Source: Methylophilales bacterium (lineage in GTDB: Bacteria; Pseudomonadota; Gammaproteobacteria; Burkholderiales; Methylophilaceae). From it: a stretch of 64,000 bases of DNA. Position numbers and translations under genes: made by a program. Positions 8,679-19,101 of this stretch are shown in pieces. The stretch lies in the NCBI GenBank assembly GCA_019823025.1, contig CP081940.1:496001-560000 (forward strand), read 5' to 3'. How positions within the stretch are numbered: the stretch's first letter is position 1; each line of letters starts with the position of its first letter. The notes under the pieces are model-generated. The model did not search any database. It saw only the letters and a list, made by a program, of their open reading frames with translations, and was not told the DNA's origin.

Positions 8679-9842
8679 ATGAACCTACACGAATATCAAT
8701 CGAAAACGTTACTAAAATCGTATCAAATCGATATACCTAAGGGTCATCTCGTAAACTCAAAAATACCAAACAGCATAAGATTGCTTTTAGAAAAAAATGA
8801 AGCATTTGTTTTTAAATCACAGATACATGCTGGAGGAAGAGGAAAATCAGGTGGGGTTAAATTAATTAGTAACTTAAAAGATGCTGAGAGTTTTATGTCT
8901 AACCAACTAGGCTCAAGACTTGTGACTTACCAAAACTTACCTCACGGTCAACCCGTTAACGAAATACTGATAGAAGAAAAAATTTCAATTCAAAAAGAGC
9001 TTTATTTTTCAATTCTTATTGATAGACAAACCGAGTCAATTATTATTCTTTGTTCAACTGAAGGAGGAACAGAAATTGAAGAAATAGCTAAATCAAATGA
9101 TAAATTAATTTTTAAAGAATTTATTGATTTTGGAAACTTTCCAACAGAAAAACAAATTGATCGCTTATCAAGAAAACTAAAGATTCCTACTCAAGCTCAT
9201 CATGACTTTAATAAATTTGTAGTGAATCTTTTCAAACTTTTTTTAGATACAGACTTATCTCTTGTCGAAATTAACCCATTAATCGTAACCAAAGATAAGA
9301 AAGTTTTAGCTCTTGATTGTAAAATCTCACTTGATGATAATGCTCTTTATAAGCATGAGAATCTCAAGCAGAGCTTTGATTGGTCACAAGTAGACGAAAA
9401 AGAAGCAGAAGCTCATAGAGCTGGATTAAATTATATCGCCTTAGAGGGAACCATTGGTTGCATGGTCAACGGAGCAGGACTTGCGATGGCTACGATGGAT
9501 TTAATAAAACATTCAGGTGGGCTACCTGCAAATTTTCTTGATGTTGGTGGTGGAGCGTCTGCTGAAACTGTCAGTAAGGCTTTTAAGATACTTTTATCTG
9601 ATAAAAATGTCCGCGTAGTTTTAGTAAATATATTTGGTGGCATTATGAGATGTGATGTTATCGCCGAAGGTATTGTTTCTGCAGTAAAAGATGTTGGGAT
9701 CCAAATTCCTATCGTTGTCAGGCTTGAAGGAACTAATGTTGAATTAGGGAAAAAAATCTTAGACGAGAGTAAACTAAATATAACCTCTGCAGACAGCTTA
9801 GGTGATGCCGCAAAACAAGCGGTAATTTTTTCAAAGGCTTAA
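8679..9842 (+). CDS. sucC: Succinate-CoA ligase, beta subunit
   Basis: A 387-residue ATP-grasp subunit of succinyl-CoA synthetase. Family motifs include [26 protein letters not shown] in the nucleotide-binding region, LVEINPLIV, and a C-terminal FLDVGGGAS and [17 protein letters not shown]. With SucD it interconverts succinyl-CoA and succinate with nucleotide phosphorylation. The sequence resembles ordinary SucC; the related malate-CoA ligase beta subunit of serine-cycle methylotrophs is the main alternative. The gene heads a tight cluster sucC-sucD-ankyrin-nadE-glnB. No 2-oxoglutarate dehydrogenase gene is nearby. Confidence 0.95.
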   Translation: MNLHEYQSKTLLKSYQIDIPKGHLVNSKIPNSIRLLLEKNEAFVFKSQIHAGGRGKSGGVKLISNLKDAESFMSNQLGSRLVTYQNLPHGQPVNEILIEEKISIQKELYFSILIDRQTESIIILCSTEGGTEIEEIAKSNDKLIFKEFIDFGNFPTEKQIDRLSRKLKIPTQAHHDFNKFVVNLFKLFLDTDLSLVEINPLIVTKDKKVLALDCKISLDDNALYKHENLKQSFDWSQVDEKEAEAHRAGLNYIALEGTIGCMVNGAGLAMATMDLIKHSGGLPANFLDVGGGASAETVSKAFKILLSDKNVRVVLVNIFGGIMRCDVIAEGIVSAVKDVGIQIPIVVRLEGTNVELGKKILDESKLNITSADSLGDAAKQAVIFSKA

Positions 9843-9843
9843 T

Positions 9844-10719
9844 TTGTCAATCTTAGTTAATAAAAATACAAAAGTTATCTGCCAAGGCTTTACAGGTCGG
9901 CAGGGAACATTTCATAGTGAACAAGCTATCCAATATGGCACAAATTTGGTCGGAGGCGTAACCCCGGGGAAGGGTGGCCAAATTCATTTAGGCCTTCCTG
10001 TTTACAACGAAGTAAAAGAGGCGATAAAAGATACAAATGCTGATGCAACAGTAATATATGTACCTCCCAAATTTGCTGCTAGCTCTATTCTAGAAGCTAG
10101 TAATGCCGGAATAAAGATAATTGTTTGTATTACTGAGGGTATTCCTATATTGGAAATGTTGGAAGTAAAAAAAACAATTACCAGAAATAAAACTATATTA
10201 ATCGGCCCTAATTGCCCAGGAATTATTACTCCGGACGAATGTAAAATCGGAATTATGCCTGCCAATATTCATAAACGAGGAAAGATTGGGATTGTCTCTA
10301 AGTCAGGAACACTTACCTATGAAGCTGTTCATCAAACAACTTCCATTGGTTATGGGCAATCAACTTGTGTTGGTATTGGTGGGGATCCAATCAAAGGTAT
10401 TAACTTTATTGAATGTCTATCAATGTTTGAAAAAGATAGTGAGACAGAAGGTATTATCCTAGTTGGAGAAATTGGTGGTAATGATGAAGAATTAGCTGCA
10501 GAACACATAAAAAATAATATTAAAAAACCTGTTGTAGCTCACATAGCAGGGATCACTGCACCCACTGGAAAAAGAATGGGGCATGCCGGTGCAATTATTT
10601 CGGGAAATTCTGGTACAGCAACAAGCAAAATAAATGCTTTAGAGAAAGCGGGAGTCTTCATTGCGCATTCACCAGCTGAAATGGGAGAAATAATGAAAGG
10701 TGCTATGGATAAATATTAA
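9844..10719 (+). CDS. sucD: Succinate-CoA ligase, alpha subunit
   Basis: A 291-residue subunit carrying the CoA-binding and phospho-histidine sites. Motifs include [19 protein letters not shown] at the N-terminus, [11 protein letters not shown] at about residues 119-129 and [12 protein letters not shown], whose His is the phosphorylated residue. The start is TTG, two bases after the sucC stop, with AAGG 6 bases upstream; there is no ATG alternative that keeps the conserved N-terminus. The stop TAA shares its last base with the ATG of the next gene (TAATG), implying coupled translation with the ankyrin protein. Confidence 0.95.
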   Translation: MSILVNKNTKVICQGFTGRQGTFHSEQAIQYGTNLVGGVTPGKGGQIHLGLPVYNEVKEAIKDTNADATVIYVPPKFAASSILEASNAGIKIIVCITEGIPILEMLEVKKTITRNKTILIGPNCPGIITPDECKIGIMPANIHKRGKIGIVSKSGTLTYEAVHQTTSIGYGQSTCVGIGGDPIKGINFIECLSMFEKDSETEGIILVGEIGGNDEELAAEHIKNNIKKPVVAHIAGITAPTGKRMGHAGAIISGNSGTATSKINALEKAGVFIAHSPAEMGEIMKGAMDKY

Positions 10720-11660
10720 TGAAAAGTTTTATCAACATCATATTGTTTATTTGTTTTTTATTTTCTTATTCAATAAAATCAGAGGATATTCCATACCTTT
10801 TAACAGCTTCATCAAAAGGAGATATAGAGTCTGTTGAAGCAATTATTGATAGTGGTGGTAACCCCAATACCGAAGATGGGAACAAAGTTACAGCTCTTAT
10901 GTATGCATCAAGAAAAAATCAAGTAGAAGTTGCAAGATATCTAATATCAAAAGGTGCTGAAGTAAATAAACAAGAAATAGATGGTTGGACTGCATTGATG
11001 TATGCATCTAAAAACAACTATAGTGATATGGTTGAGCTTCTTATCAACAATAATGCCGATTTAAAAGTAACCGATTCAGATGGTTGGACTGCCTATGGGC
11101 TAGCAGCAACCTCAGGAAACCATCAAACACTTGACTTACTTATTAAGAAAGGAGTAAACCCAAATACAAGAAATTCTTCCTCAACAACAGTCCTTATGCT
11201 TGCATGTAAAAGTGGAAATGTACCCACCATAAAAATATTAATAAAGAATGGAGCGCTTCTTAATCTAAAGGATAAGTTTGGTAAATCAGCATTGGTATAT
11301 TGTGTGAATAAAGATCAGGTTGAAGCCACAGAATTTTTATTAGTTCACCAACCGGAGGTTGACTCTCTTGATAAATTTGAGTGGACTCCATTAATGTGGG
11401 CAGTAAAAAAAGATTATTTTGAAATTATTAGACTACTAGTTGAGTATAAAGCTGATATTAACCATAAAGATGAAGAAGGTACGCCTATTATTCAATATGC
11501 GGTTGAGAACGAATCAGTTGATGTAGTTAAATTTTTGATTGATAAGGGCGTAGATTTAAATGTAACTGATCAATATGGACTTTCTCCACTTGTATATGCA
11601 TTAAAAACAAAAAACAAAGCGATGGTTGATTTAATTAGAACGGCAGGTGGTGAGTATTAA
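10719..11660 (+). CDS. Exported ankyrin-repeat protein (long)
   Basis: A 313-residue protein with a signal peptide (INIILFICFLFSYSIKS) followed almost entirely by ankyrin repeats. About eight to nine units run to the C-terminus, e.g. VTALMYASRKNQVEVARYLI, GWTALMYASKNNYSDMVELL and WTPLMWAVKKDYFEIIRLLV. It should form an extended binding solenoid in the periplasm or outer envelope; the ligand is unknown. Its ATG overlaps the sucD stop by one base and nadE begins 3 bases after its stop, so it lies inside a metabolic operon. It is related in design to the 163-residue ankyrin protein upstream of sucC. Confidence 0.87.
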   Translation: MKSFINIILFICFLFSYSIKSEDIPYLLTASSKGDIESVEAIIDSGGNPNTEDGNKVTALMYASRKNQVEVARYLISKGAEVNKQEIDGWTALMYASKNNYSDMVELLINNNADLKVTDSDGWTAYGLAATSGNHQTLDLLIKKGVNPNTRNSSSTTVLMLACKSGNVPTIKILIKNGALLNLKDKFGKSALVYCVNKDQVEATEFLLVHQPEVDSLDKFEWTPLMWAVKKDYFEIIRLLVEYKADINHKDEEGTPIIQYAVENESVDVVKFLIDKGVDLNVTDQYGLSPLVYALKTKNKAMVDLIRTAGGEY

Positions 11661-11663
11661 ATC

Positions 11664-13343
11664 ATGAAGATAAGTCTCGCTGAAATAAATTCAAAGGTTG
11701 GCGCTTTAAAATACAACGCTAATCTAATAAAAAAACATGCTGATATAGCAATTAAAAATGGAGCTGAAATTTTAATTACTCCTGAGCTAAGCCTTTGTGG
11801 TTATCCCCCTGAAGACCTTCTTCTTGAAACAGAGTTTATTGATAGATGTCAATATTATTTAATTGAGATAGCTGAAAAATTTCCAAAACTCAAAATTATT
11901 GTTGGGCATCCTAGACGAAAAAATAAATTACTCTTCAATTCAATTTCATTATTATATGGCGGGAAAATTAATAAAGTTTATGACAAACAAAAACTTCCAA
12001 ACTATGGTGTATTTGATGAGAGGAGATACTTCTCATCCAGCAAAAAACCCGGAGTTTTTAAGCATAAAGGGAAGGTTTTTGGGTTACTTATTTGTGAGGA
12101 TATTTGGGAGAAAGGTCCTCTTGAAGAATTAAGTAAATTAAATGTTGAATATGTGGTTTGTGTTAATGCATCCCCATATGAATTTAATAAAACTAAAAAT
12201 AAGTTTACTATTATTCAAAATAGACTTAATAATCTTAATGATTTCACCTTGATTTATCTAAACTGTGTTGGAGGTCAGGATGAGTTACTATTTGATGGAA
12301 ATTCGTTCATAACAAAGCCAAAAAAATACAACCCAAATAATCTGCGCTTTTTTTCAGGTCAGTTTATCAGTCAAAATATTATTGCAGATTTTTCTAATAA
12401 TAATCATATGCTGATTACTAGAAAATTTGAAAAGTTTCCATTCCATAGAAAAATTTTAGAAGATTCTATTTTACAAATTAATCCAATGAATGAGGAAAAA
12501 TTTCTTGTATATAATTTATTAAATGGCTTAATACTCGCAATGAAAGATTACATAGAGAAGAACTCTATAAATAAATTATTTCTTGGGCTATCTGGTGGGA
12601 TAGATTCTGCTGTAGTTCTTTTTATAGCCTCTAAAGTTATAAGTAGAGAAAAAATAACTGCAATCATGATGCCAAGTGAATTTACATCCGACTATAGCTT
12701 AAAGGATGCAAAGCAACTTGCTTCTAATCTTAGAGTTAATTATAAGAGCATATCAATTCAAAAACATATTAAGAATTTTGAAGTAACATTCAAAAAAGAC
12801 TTTGAAGGATTAAAAAGGGACATTACGGAACAAAATATTCAAGCAAGAATAAGGGGGATGATATTGATGGCTTATGCAAATAAGTTTAATGGTATGGTTC
12901 TTGCAACAGGAAACAAGAGTGAGATGGCTGTTGGATACTCAACAATTTATGGAGATATGGTTGGTGGCTTTTCCGTCTTAAAGGATGTACCTAAAACAAT
13001 GGTTTATAAGATTGCAAATGAAATAAATTATAAAGAGAATATAATTCCACAAAGGATTATAGATAGAGCACCCTCTGCAGAGCTTACAGAGAATCAATTG
13101 GATGAGGATTCACTTCCCGCATACGAAATATTAGATAAAATAATTGATCTTCACATTGAAAAGAACTTCAGTGAAAAAGATTTGATTAAATTCGGTTTCT
13201 CTACAAAACTAGTAAAAAAAGTTGTAAAATTAATTAAAATTAATGAATTTAAGAGAAGACAGTCTGCGCCGGGTCCAAAAATAACTTCAAAAGCTTTTAG
13301 TAAAGATAGGCGCTACCCAATAACAAATAGATTCCAGTTGTAA
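11664..13343 (+). CDS. nadE: Glutamine-dependent NAD+ synthetase
   Basis: A 559-residue two-domain NadE. The N-terminal nitrilase-type amidase has Glu in TPELSLCGYPPEDLL, Lys in YDKQKLPNYGVFDERRYF, and the nucleophile Cys in LLICEDIW. The C-terminal synthetase has the ATP-pyrophosphatase P-loop LGLSGGIDSAVV near residue 309 and a TGNKSEMAVGYSTIYGDM motif. It amidates nicotinic acid adenine dinucleotide using ammonia from glutamine. It is followed 17 bases later by glnB. PII proteins are known to bind and regulate this type of NadE in other proteobacteria, so the adjacency is meaningful. Confidence 0.96.
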   Translation: MKISLAEINSKVGALKYNANLIKKHADIAIKNGAEILITPELSLCGYPPEDLLLETEFIDRCQYYLIEIAEKFPKLKIIVGHPRRKNKLLFNSISLLYGGKINKVYDKQKLPNYGVFDERRYFSSSKKPGVFKHKGKVFGLLICEDIWEKGPLEELSKLNVEYVVCVNASPYEFNKTKNKFTIIQNRLNNLNDFTLIYLNCVGGQDELLFDGNSFITKPKKYNPNNLRFFSGQFISQNIIADFSNNNHMLITRKFEKFPFHRKILEDSILQINPMNEEKFLVYNLLNGLILAMKDYIEKNSINKLFLGLSGGIDSAVVLFIASKVISREKITAIMMPSEFTSDYSLKDAKQLASNLRVNYKSISIQKHIKNFEVTFKKDFEGLKRDITEQNIQARIRGMILMAYANKFNGMVLATGNKSEMAVGYSTIYGDMVGGFSVLKDVPKTMVYKIANEINYKENIIPQRIIDRAPSAELTENQLDEDSLPAYEILDKIIDLHIEKNFSEKDLIKFGFSTKLVKKVVKLIKINEFKRRQSAPGPKITSKAFSKDRRYPITNRFQL

Positions 13344-13360
13344 TTTACCAGGGGAAATAA

Positions 13361-13699
<339 letters not shown>

Positions 13700-13706
13700 A
13701 AAAAAA

Positions 13707-14447
13707 TTATTTTTTAACCATCATTTCTCTGACTAAATTAAGATCTTCAAGAGTATCAACCCCTTTTATCGGATTCCCATCATAAAGCACTACCTTTAAT
13801 TTTAAATTGTTTGACAAGGCACGTAATTGCTCGAGCCTCTCAATTCTTTCAAGATCTGAAATAGCAAAACTACAAAATTGCTTAAGTGTATTTAGTCTAT
13901 ATGCATATATGCCCAAATGATGGTAAGCATAATTATTATGCGATAAATCTGTAGATGGTGAATACGGAATGGAGCTCCTACTAAAATATAGTGCATGTTC
14001 ATCCCTATCTAAGACAACCTTAACATTGTTTGGATTTATAAATTCTTTATATGATTTAAATTCACTGCATGCTGTTACATAACCCGACTCGCTTTCAGTA
14101 ACATTTTTAGCAACAAGATCAATTAGGGCTGGATCGATTAATGGTTCGTCTGCCTGAACATTGACAATAATTTCTTGATCAGACCACATGCTAATACCTG
14201 AGGCCTCTAAACACCTGTCAGTTCCGGAGAGATGATTTTTATTAGTCATTATTGATTTAAAATTATAATAACTTGCGACATCCGCAATTTTTTTATCGTC
14301 CGTAGCAATTACAATATTTTTGGCGCCAGACAAACTTGCTCTTTGTGCAACATGGATTACCATAGGTATTCCATGAATATCGATCAATACCTTCTCTTTC
14401 AAACGCGAACTTTCAAGTCTTGCAGGTATGACGATATTAAAGCTCAT
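13707..14447 (-). CDS. kdsB: CMP-Kdo synthetase (3-deoxy-manno-octulosonate cytidylyltransferase)
   Basis: A 246-residue nucleotidyltransferase activating Kdo with CTP for lipopolysaccharide inner core synthesis. It has the N-terminal IVIPARLESSRLKEKVL nucleotide-binding motif, ATDDKKIADVA, NVQADEPLIDPALI (metal-binding Asp) and a HHLGIYAYRLNTL stretch. Length equals the family norm. It is the last gene of a minus-strand envelope operon and lies 13 bases after the Trm112-type gene, as in many proteobacteria. Confidence 0.95.
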   Translation of the reverse strand: MSFNIVIPARLESSRLKEKVLIDIHGIPMVIHVAQRASLSGAKNIVIATDDKKIADVASYYNFKSIMTNKNHLSGTDRCLEASGISMWSDQEIIVNVQADEPLIDPALIDLVAKNVTESESGYVTACSEFKSYKEFINPNNVKVVLDRDEHALYFSRSSIPYSPSTDLSHNNYAYHHLGIYAYRLNTLKQFCSFAISDLERIERLEQLRALSNNLKLKVVLYDGNPIKGVDTLEDLNLVREMMVKK

Positions 14448-14460
14448 AATAAAAAGAAAC

Positions 14461-14625
14461 TCATTTTAGCTTTCTTGCTTCATCTTCTAAAAGAATTGGG
14501 ATGTCATCCTTAATTGGGTAAGCTAATTTAGCAGATTTAGAAATAAGTTCATTTTTATCTTTATCATAAACTAGTGGCCCTTTAGTAACAGGGCAAACCA
14601 AGATTTTGAGTAATTCTTTATCCAT
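14461..14625 (-). CDS. ycaR: Trm112 family protein (YcaR-like)
   Basis: A 54-residue protein starting [21 protein letters not shown] and containing [20 protein letters not shown], the signature of the small YcaR/Trm112 family. In eukaryotes and archaea Trm112 is a zinc-binding activator of methyltransferases. Bacterial YcaR has no settled role. Here only one Cys remains in the N-terminal CP motif, so zinc binding by a four-Cys set is unlikely. It sits between lpxK and kdsB, the conserved position for this gene. Confidence 0.88.
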   Translation of the reverse strand: MDKELLKILVCPVTKGPLVYDKDKNELISKSAKLAYPIKDDIPILLEDEARKLK

Positions 14626-14628
14626 AAT

Positions 14629-15618
14629 CTACATTACCTTCTTTAATATGTTTCGAAATAATCTATCATCGACTTTGATTTCTAATGGCAAGACCCAAAA
14701 ATTCTTAGTTGCAAATTTTTTACATTTAATAGCATCTTTTTCTGTCATGACTATATTGTAATCTGCATATTTAATAAAATCATTCTTATCAAACAAATAA
14801 TGATCATTAAAAATAACTTTTTTAAATTTTAAATCATAGCCTTCCAAAGTTGAGAAGAAGCTCTCAGGATTTCCAATTGCTGTGATCGCCACTATTTTTT
14901 TATCCTTAATATCTTTTAATATAGCCTTTTTGTTTGTTAATAAATTTTTAAAATGCTTGGTGATATATTTCATTTGATAAAAATTAGAATTATTATTTAC
15001 GCCTTTATAAACAACTGCATCTACTTGCTTGAGCCTTGATATACCCTCTCTCAAAGGTCCAGCTGGAAATATAAGCCCGTTCCCAAACTGTCTTTGTGAG
15101 TCAACTACAATTATTTCATAGTCTCTTTCTAGCCTATGATGTTGTAATCCATCGTCAGAAATAATTATGGATGTTTCAGGATATTTTTTAAGTAAAATTC
15201 TTGCAACATTTGCCCTATCTTTTCCAATAAAAATTGGTATTTTACTTTTAGATTTAATCAATAACGCCTCATCACCCACAGCCCTAACATTACTAAACTC
15301 AAAAACTTCTTTAATATTATTGGCGCTACCTCCATAACCCCTCGATATGAGTGCAGGCTTTAAACCTTCCTTTAAAAAATTTTCAATTATGTTTAAAGCT
15401 AATGGTGTCTTGCCTGTTCCACCAAGTGTAATATTTCCAATTATAAGAACGGGTACTTTTATTTTAATTGTCGTTAGAAATCCTTTTTTGTATAAATATT
15501 TTTTTAAACTACTAAAAAAGTAAAAAAAAATGCTGATTGGGATAAGGAGATAGATCCAACTTGATTTTTTGTAATATTGATTATTAAAAATCTGGTCAAC
15601 TGATATCAACTTAATCAA
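14629..15618 (-). CDS. lpxK: Tetraacyldisaccharide 4'-kinase
   Basis: A 329-residue inner-membrane-associated kinase adding the 4'-phosphate to make lipid IVA. It has an N-terminal hydrophobic helix (WIYLLIPISIFFYFFSSL), Walker A GNITLGGTGKTPLAL near residue 57, SRGYGG, and the ISDDGLQHHRLERDYEI motif. The start is TTG inside the overlapping end of msbA (TTGATTAA, 8 bases shared), so its translation is probably coupled to msbA. The pair msbA-lpxK makes and exports lipid A. Confidence 0.95.
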   Translation of the reverse strand: MIKLISVDQIFNNQYYKKSSWIYLLIPISIFFYFFSSLKKYLYKKGFLTTIKIKVPVLIIGNITLGGTGKTPLALNIIENFLKEGLKPALISRGYGGSANNIKEVFEFSNVRAVGDEALLIKSKSKIPIFIGKDRANVARILLKKYPETSIIISDDGLQHHRLERDYEIIVVDSQRQFGNGLIFPAGPLREGISRLKQVDAVVYKGVNNNSNFYQMKYITKHFKNLLTNKKAILKDIKDKKIVAITAIGNPESFFSTLEGYDLKFKKVIFNDHYLFDKNDFIKYADYNIVMTEKDAIKCKKFATKNFWVLPLEIKVDDRLFRNILKKVM

Positions 15619-17356
15619 ATCCTTTCTTGTAAATCTTTAAATAGAATTTATTATTTTTTATCAGTGAATTATGTTTACCTACCCCAACTACTTTTCCTTG
15701 GTCCATGACAATAATTTTATCTGCATTTTTTATTGTGCTAAGACGATGTGCGATAACAATAGATGTTTTTTTAGTCATTAAATTATCTAGTGCTGCCTGG
15801 ACTAAACGCTCTGATTCTGAATCGAGTGCAGAGGTAGCCTCATCTAACAATAAAATTGGCGCATTTTTTAAAATAGCTCGAGCAATTGCTATTCTTTGCT
15901 TCTGTCCTCCTGACAACCTAACTCCCCTATCTCCTATAATATGATTAAATCCATTAGGAAGTTCATTAATGAATTCAAACGCATTCGCAGCTTTTGCAGC
16001 TTTTTTAACCTTTTCTAATGAAACAGATTTTGAATTACCGTATGCAATATTATTAAAAATTGTGTCATTAAATAATATGGTGTCCTGGCTAACCAGGGCT
16101 AGGTTTTTTCTTAATGAATTATTTGAAATTTCATTTATATCAAAATTATCTAACAGAATGGATCCAGAACTTACATCATAGAATTTTGGGATTAGGTTAA
16201 GGAGAGTCGTTTTGCCACCTCCAGACTTGCCTACTAAAGCAACCTTTTCTCCAGCTTTAATACTGAAATTAATGTCAGATAAAACAGCTTTATTATTTTT
16301 CGGATATGAAAAACAAACATTAATAAACTCAATCATACCTTTAGCTTTTTTTAAGTTGTGTTTTCCTAAATCTTTTTCTTTTTTTTCATCCATGACCGAA
16401 AAAATACTTACTGCCGCTGCGTAGCCGATTTGAATTTGCTCGTTCAATGCTGATAGCCTTTTAATAGGTGTAGTAATTAAAACAACAGCTCCAATGAAGG
16501 CGATAAATTCACCAGGAGATAGATTTGAAAGAGAGTAATGAAGGACCCCAGCAAATAAAAGTCCCACTATAATCTCTATAATAAGACTATTGGTTGCGCT
16601 TAGTCGAGCTAATTTTGTGCCCATTTGTCGGTTACGGCTAATTGACTTGCTAAATCTATCCCTCTCATATTTAGCGGCGCCAAAAATTTTTACAATCCTC
16701 TGACCAGATATAGCTTCTTCAGCTATTTTGGTTATATCTCCCATTAGCCGCTGAAATTCACCTGCGGCATCCCTAAGTTTCGGTATAATTTTTTTTATGA
16801 AATAGGCTGTAATTGGTAAAATAATTAGCACAAAGAAAGCCAGTAAAGCATTTAGATAAAACATATAGCTAACAACAGCAATAATAGTAAAGCTATCCCT
16901 TAAAGCAATAAGGGTCACTTTTGTTATTATGGTTTGGAGTTGCTCTGTTTCATAAGTAATCTTAGAAATCAGAATGCCTGTTGTGTTGCTATCAAAATAA
17001 AATATAGGCAGCTTCATTAAATTATCAAAAATGTCATAACGTAATTTTTCTACTATTTTTCTTGAAACCCATCTCAAAGAATAAGAGGAAAAAAACCTTG
17101 CACACGCTCTTATCAGAACAATAAAAATAAGTATGAGGGGGATAAGGCTGGTTAGATTGTTAGGATTACTTACAAAACCTTCGTCTGTTATTTTTTTTAG
17201 TAAAGCTAAAAAACTTGTATCTGCCAAAGCCGTAATGACAATAGCAACAATACTGAAAATTAAAATGAGTTTATACGTAAGCGCATATTTAAATAAACGC
17301 ATATAAACTTCTTTATAATTTTTTAATGTTCCTTTAGCCGCCATCTCATTCGACAT
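15611..17356 (-). CDS. msbA: Lipid A flippase, ABC transporter MsbA
   Basis: A 581-residue half-transporter with six transmembrane helices (about residues 20-310) fused to an ATP-binding domain. ATPase motifs are Walker A VGKSGGGKTTLL near residue 376, signature LSGGQKQRIAIARA, Walker B PILLLDEATSALD and switch AHRLSTIKNADKI. It flips core-lipid A across the inner membrane. It lies 7 bases after exbD and overlaps lpxK by 8 bases. The context with lpxK and kdsB supports lipid A over other ABC exporters. Confidence 0.95.
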   Translation of the reverse strand: MSNEMAAKGTLKNYKEVYMRLFKYALTYKLILIFSIVAIVITALADTSFLALLKKITDEGFVSNPNNLTSLIPLILIFIVLIRACARFFSSYSLRWVSRKIVEKLRYDIFDNLMKLPIFYFDSNTTGILISKITYETEQLQTIITKVTLIALRDSFTIIAVVSYMFYLNALLAFFVLIILPITAYFIKKIIPKLRDAAGEFQRLMGDITKIAEEAISGQRIVKIFGAAKYERDRFSKSISRNRQMGTKLARLSATNSLIIEIIVGLLFAGVLHYSLSNLSPGEFIAFIGAVVLITTPIKRLSALNEQIQIGYAAAVSIFSVMDEKKEKDLGKHNLKKAKGMIEFINVCFSYPKNNKAVLSDINFSIKAGEKVALVGKSGGGKTTLLNLIPKFYDVSSGSILLDNFDINEISNNSLRKNLALVSQDTILFNDTIFNNIAYGNSKSVSLEKVKKAAKAANAFEFINELPNGFNHIIGDRGVRLSGGQKQRIAIARAILKNAPILLLDEATSALDSESERLVQAALDNLMTKKTSIVIAHRLSTIKNADKIIVMDQGKVVGVGKHNSLIKNNKFYLKIYKKGFD

Positions 17357-17363
17357 TAGGTTG

Positions 17364-17777
17364 TTATTTTACTTTGGTTGAAAAGGTAATTTTAGTTAAA
17401 CCGGCAATTCTTGCTGCCTCCATAACATTAATAACAGATTGATGTGGGGAGTCTGAATCAGCACTGATTATAATCACGGGGTCTTTTATTGAAATAGCTG
17501 CATTTCTTAAATTAGTTACTATGTTATCAATTGCCGAAGTTCTTAAGGGTGATTCGTTTATTGCATAATCACCATTTGCGGATATTGAAATATTTATTTT
17601 TTCAACTTTTTTATCTACTTGATTCGCTTCAGCGGTGGGTAAATTGATCTTTAATTCACTAAATTTTGAAAAAGTTGTACTTACGACCAAGAAAATAATA
17701 ATAACTAATAGGACATCAATTAAAGGTATAAAATTAATCTCTAAATCATCTTGCTTTGATTTTTTTCTAAAATTCAT
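17364..17777 (-). CDS. exbD: ExbD/TolR family biopolymer transport protein
   Basis: A 137-residue protein with a short cytoplasmic N-terminus (DDLEINFIPLIDVLLVIIIFLVV), one transmembrane helix carrying the conserved Asp (about residue 21), and a periplasmic domain. It pairs with the ExbB/TolQ-type protein encoded 11 bases upstream to form a proton-driven motor. No TonB or TolA gene lies next to it. ExbD is preferred over TolR because of the msbA-lpxK-kdsB neighbourhood seen in betaproteobacteria. Confidence 0.9.
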   Translation of the reverse strand: MNFRKKSKQDDLEINFIPLIDVLLVIIIFLVVSTTFSKFSELKINLPTAEANQVDKKVEKINISISANGDYAINESPLRTSAIDNIVTNLRNAAISIKDPVIIISADSDSPHQSVINVMEAARIAGLTKITFSTKVK

Positions 17778-17788
17778 ATTTTTAAAAG

Positions 17789-18385
17789 CTATCCTTTTAA
17801 AATCTCAACAATTTGAATAGCATAATGCTCCATCTCATTTAAGTAATTATCAATTTTTGATCTAAAAAAACGATAAGCTATCATTGCAGGGACAGCAACA
17901 ACAATACCCCCCGCAGTGTTATATAGCGCAATAGATATACCCCGAGCAAATACTGCTACGTCATGCCCACTGCTTGTAAATGAGCTAAATAACTCAACCA
18001 TACCAATAATTGTACCGAAAAGCCCAAGAAGAGGCGCCACAGTTGCAATTGTGACGAGAACACCAAGATATCTCTCTAGGTTGTGAACTATAATTCCAGC
18101 CCTTTCATCTAGAGCGGACTTAATTCCTTCAACACTGTCTTTCCTCTTAGAAATAGCAACAGCTAGTAGATCACCCAAGGGTGATGAATTCTTTAAAATA
18201 TTTATTTTATTGTTATCAAGATTATTTTGCTTAATCATAGTCTTAATTTCAACTATTAATCCATCAGGAATAATCTGACTCTTTCTTAACGACCAAAACC
18301 TTTCTAAGATTATTGCAACACCAATAATGGAAGTTAAGATTAGTGGCCAAATAGGCCAGCCAGCTGCTTGAATTATTTCCCACAC
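17789..18385 (-). CDS. exbB: MotA/TolQ/ExbB proton channel family protein
   Basis: A 198-residue protein with three transmembrane segments: one N-terminal (WPIWPLILTSIIGVAIILERF) and two in the C-terminal half. The family core is LLGLFGTIIGMVELFSSF followed by ARGISIALYNTAGGIVVAVPAMIAYRFF. With ExbD it forms the pentamer-dimer motor that energises outer membrane transport or envelope constriction. It heads the exbB-exbD-msbA-lpxK-ycaR-kdsB operon on the minus strand, 38 bases after lolD. Confidence 0.92.
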   Translation of the reverse strand: MWEIIQAAGWPIWPLILTSIIGVAIILERFWSLRKSQIIPDGLIVEIKTMIKQNNLDNNKINILKNSSPLGDLLAVAISKRKDSVEGIKSALDERAGIIVHNLERYLGVLVTIATVAPLLGLFGTIIGMVELFSSFTSSGHDVAVFARGISIALYNTAGGIVVAVPAMIAYRFFRSKIDNYLNEMEHYAIQIVEILKG

Positions 18386-18423
18386 AATATAAAACTCCTT
18401 TAAATTATTTTTACAATATTATA

Positions 18424-19101
18424 CTAGTTTGATTTAAGTTTTCCCGAAGCTAGGAGATAATTTTTTTTCATCTTTTTAGCTAATGATAGATCGTGTGTAA
18501 CAAGAACTATTGCTGTCTTAAATTCATCTGCTAATTCTAAAAATGAATCAAAAATTAAATTTGCATTTTTATGATCCAGATTACCTGTTGGCTCATCTGC
18601 TAGAATTAAATCAGGGGCAGTGACCATTGCCCTGGCAATAGCAACCCTTTGTCTCTCACCCCCCGAAAGTTGATGTGGAAAATGATTTAATCTTTTACCT
18701 AAACCCAATTTTTTTAATACTTTTTTTGCTTGATTGAAATCTTTTAAATAATCACCCCTTCTCAATGTGAGTGGCATCATTACATTTTCTATGGATGAAA
18801 AATCATTTAATAAATGGTGTGATTGATAGACAAAGCCTATATGTTGATTCCTTAGTGTTGCCATTTTGTTATCAGAAAGACTTCCCATATCTAGATTATT
18901 AAAAAGAACTTTTCCTTCTGAGGGTGAGTCTAGCCCGGCAATAATATGCAAAAGAGTACTTTTTCCAGAGCCAGAGCTGCCAAGAATAGCAACTTTCTCT
19001 GATGAATTTATATTAAAACTTAAATTTTTAAGGACTGGGACATCGAGTCCTTCAAAATTTTTTGTTACATTTTTTAAGATAATTTGAAAGTAATTATTCA
19101 T
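18424..19101 (-). CDS. lolD: Lipoprotein release ABC transporter, ATP-binding subunit
   Basis: A 225-residue ATPase of the LolCDE complex, which extracts outer-membrane lipoproteins from the inner membrane. Motifs: Walker [13 protein letters not shown] near residue 37, Q-loop [21 protein letters not shown], signature [16 protein letters not shown], Walker [14 protein letters not shown]. The long HHLLNDF after the Q-loop is typical for LolD. It overlaps the end of lolC by 8 bases (ATGAATAA), so the two subunits are translationally coupled. Confidence 0.95.
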   Translation of the reverse strand: MNNYFQIILKNVTKNFEGLDVPVLKNLSFNINSSEKVAILGSSGSGKSTLLHIIAGLDSPSEGKVLFNNLDMGSLSDNKMATLRNQHIGFVYQSHHLLNDFSSIENVMMPLTLRRGDYLKDFNQAKKVLKKLGLGKRLNHFPHQLSGGERQRVAIARAMVTAPDLILADEPTGNLDHKNANLIFDSFLELADEFKTAIVLVTHDLSLAKKMKKNYLLASGKLKSN

